Assembly (NCBI GenBank): GCA_964483245.1
Contig: CAZABP010000019.1
Location: forward strand, 19,388 to 83,387
Direction: 5' to 3'
Length of the DNA stretch: 64,000 nucleotides
Origin: CAZABP01 sp964483245
Lineage (GTDB): Bacteria > Planctomycetota > UBA1135 > UBA2386
Under the pieces are notes generated by a model, which did no database searches, was not told where the DNA came from, and was given only the letters and a program-made list of their open reading frames with translations. Shown here piece by piece: positions 63,584 through 64,000 of this stretch. Position 1 is the stretch's first letter, and each line of letters opens with the position of its first letter. The position numbers and the translations under genes were made by a program.

Positions 63584-64000
63584 TCAGCCGACCTGCTCTG
63601 CGACCCTGCGCGCTTGCTCCCGGTCCACCTCGGCGTAGATCGCCGTCACGCCCGGCGACCTATGCCCGAGCACGACGCGCGCGGCTTCGATGCCGAACTC
63701 GGCGCGGATGCGTGTTGCGGCCGAGTGACGCAGCCGGTGCGGGTGCCAGTGGGGGATGAGCGGCAGAGCCCGCAGTGCATCGAGTGCGCGGCAGCGCAGC
63801 ACGTCGATCGCCGGACGCTGCCGCACGCTGGCACCTGCAGCGGCGCGATCTACGCGCGCGAGCAGCGCCTCGAGCCGCGCGATCGGCTCGTCGCCGATCT
63901 CCTTCGGCCAGCCGAGCGCCGGCAGATTGGCGAGCAGCGGATCGATTGTCCACCTTCCCGAAACTCCCTCTCCTCTGATCGAGTAATCCCCTCTCGAAAC
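63584..64000 (-). CDS. Tyrosine recombinase/integrase, C-terminal part (5' end outside window)
   Basis: The open frame enters from the right edge and ends with TGA at 63,584, giving at least 138 residues. The C-terminal catalytic core is present: WHPHRLRHSAATRIRAEFG (H-x-x-R), VVLGHRSPGV (L-G-H) and VTAIYAEVDRE with the nucleophile Tyr. The conserved upstream Arg box should be beyond the window. In-window starts (for example GTG at 63,826) would truncate the core and are not used. It is the expected enzyme for the tRNA-Pro attachment site at 48,234. Confidence 0.88.
   Translation of the reverse strand, partial: VSRGDYSIRGEGVSGRWTIDPLLANLPALGWPKEIGDEPIARLEALLARVDRAAAGASVRQRPAIDVLRCRALDALRALPLIPHWHPHRLRHSAATRIRAEFGIEAARVVLGHRSPGVTAIYAEVDREQARRVAEQVG

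Noticed and set aside
63584..63826. Integrase as a short complete 80-residue gene starting at 63,826
   Set aside because: The frame continues without a stop to the right edge and the catalytic core needs upstream residues, so it is treated as a partial longer gene.

Overview
This 64 kb window is GC-rich and densely coded, and reads as the chromosome of a member of the Planctomycetota. The pointers are a membrane-anchored Ser/Thr kinase with WD40 repeats coupled to an ECF sigma factor, a YTV-like repeat protein, a DUF1580-type DNA-binding protein, and many secreted proteins whose signal peptides end in A-Q. The lineage is inferred from gene content; no rRNA or complete tRNA is present.

Layout. 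(1) 1-3.2 kb, minus strand: the N-terminal part of a large PilX/DUF4900-like surface protein, then two-domain dCTP deaminase (dcd). (2) 3.3-11.7 kb, plus strand: a tightly packed run of succinyl-CoA ligase (sucC, sucD), a small membrane protein, TatA, a polyprenyl diphosphate synthase, a membrane protein with a duplicated domain, and the System II cytochrome c biogenesis pair ResB/CcsA. (3) 11.8-18.9 kb: a secreted class 3 lipase, an ECF sigma factor overlapping a 1090-residue kinase/WD40 receptor, and a second ECF sigma factor with a Cys-rich tail. (4) 18.9-37 kb: a split YeeE/YedE sulfur transporter, a FolD-like protein with changed catalytic residues, rhomboid protease, SerRS, a sugar ABC permease and binding protein without an ATPase, a DUF255 thioredoxin-fold protein, DoxX, GNAT, a TPR lipoprotein, MoaA and several secreted proteins.

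(5) 37.2-46.3 kb holds a gas vesicle locus: three GvpA/J/S-type small proteins, three GvpF/L paralogues, GvpG and GvpK, mostly overlapping. A PAS histidine kinase and a receiver protein lie inside the gene string, a stand-alone receiver is divergent at the left end, and a hybrid kinase with an ethylene-receptor-type copper-site membrane domain follows at the right end. This suggests flotation organelles built under two-component control, possibly including a small-molecule or light/redox input.

(6) From 48,234 to the right edge lies an integrated genomic island. Its left end is a 3' half of a tRNA-Pro(UGG) gene (a typical tyrosine-integrase attachment site) followed by a terminator hairpin, and at the right edge is the C-terminal part of a tyrosine integrase. 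Cargo: two small membrane-protein genes sharing a similar ~45 bp element at the same distance upstream, a small ORF plus an intact Ser/Thr kinase, a replication/stabilisation-like block with 4-bp overlaps (unknown protein, DUF1580-like HTH, Toprim, DUF3631 ATPase, small protein), and a complete type I restriction-modification operon hsdM-hsdS-hsdR with a YgjP/M48-type metalloprotease. The intact tRNA-Pro is predicted just beyond the right edge.
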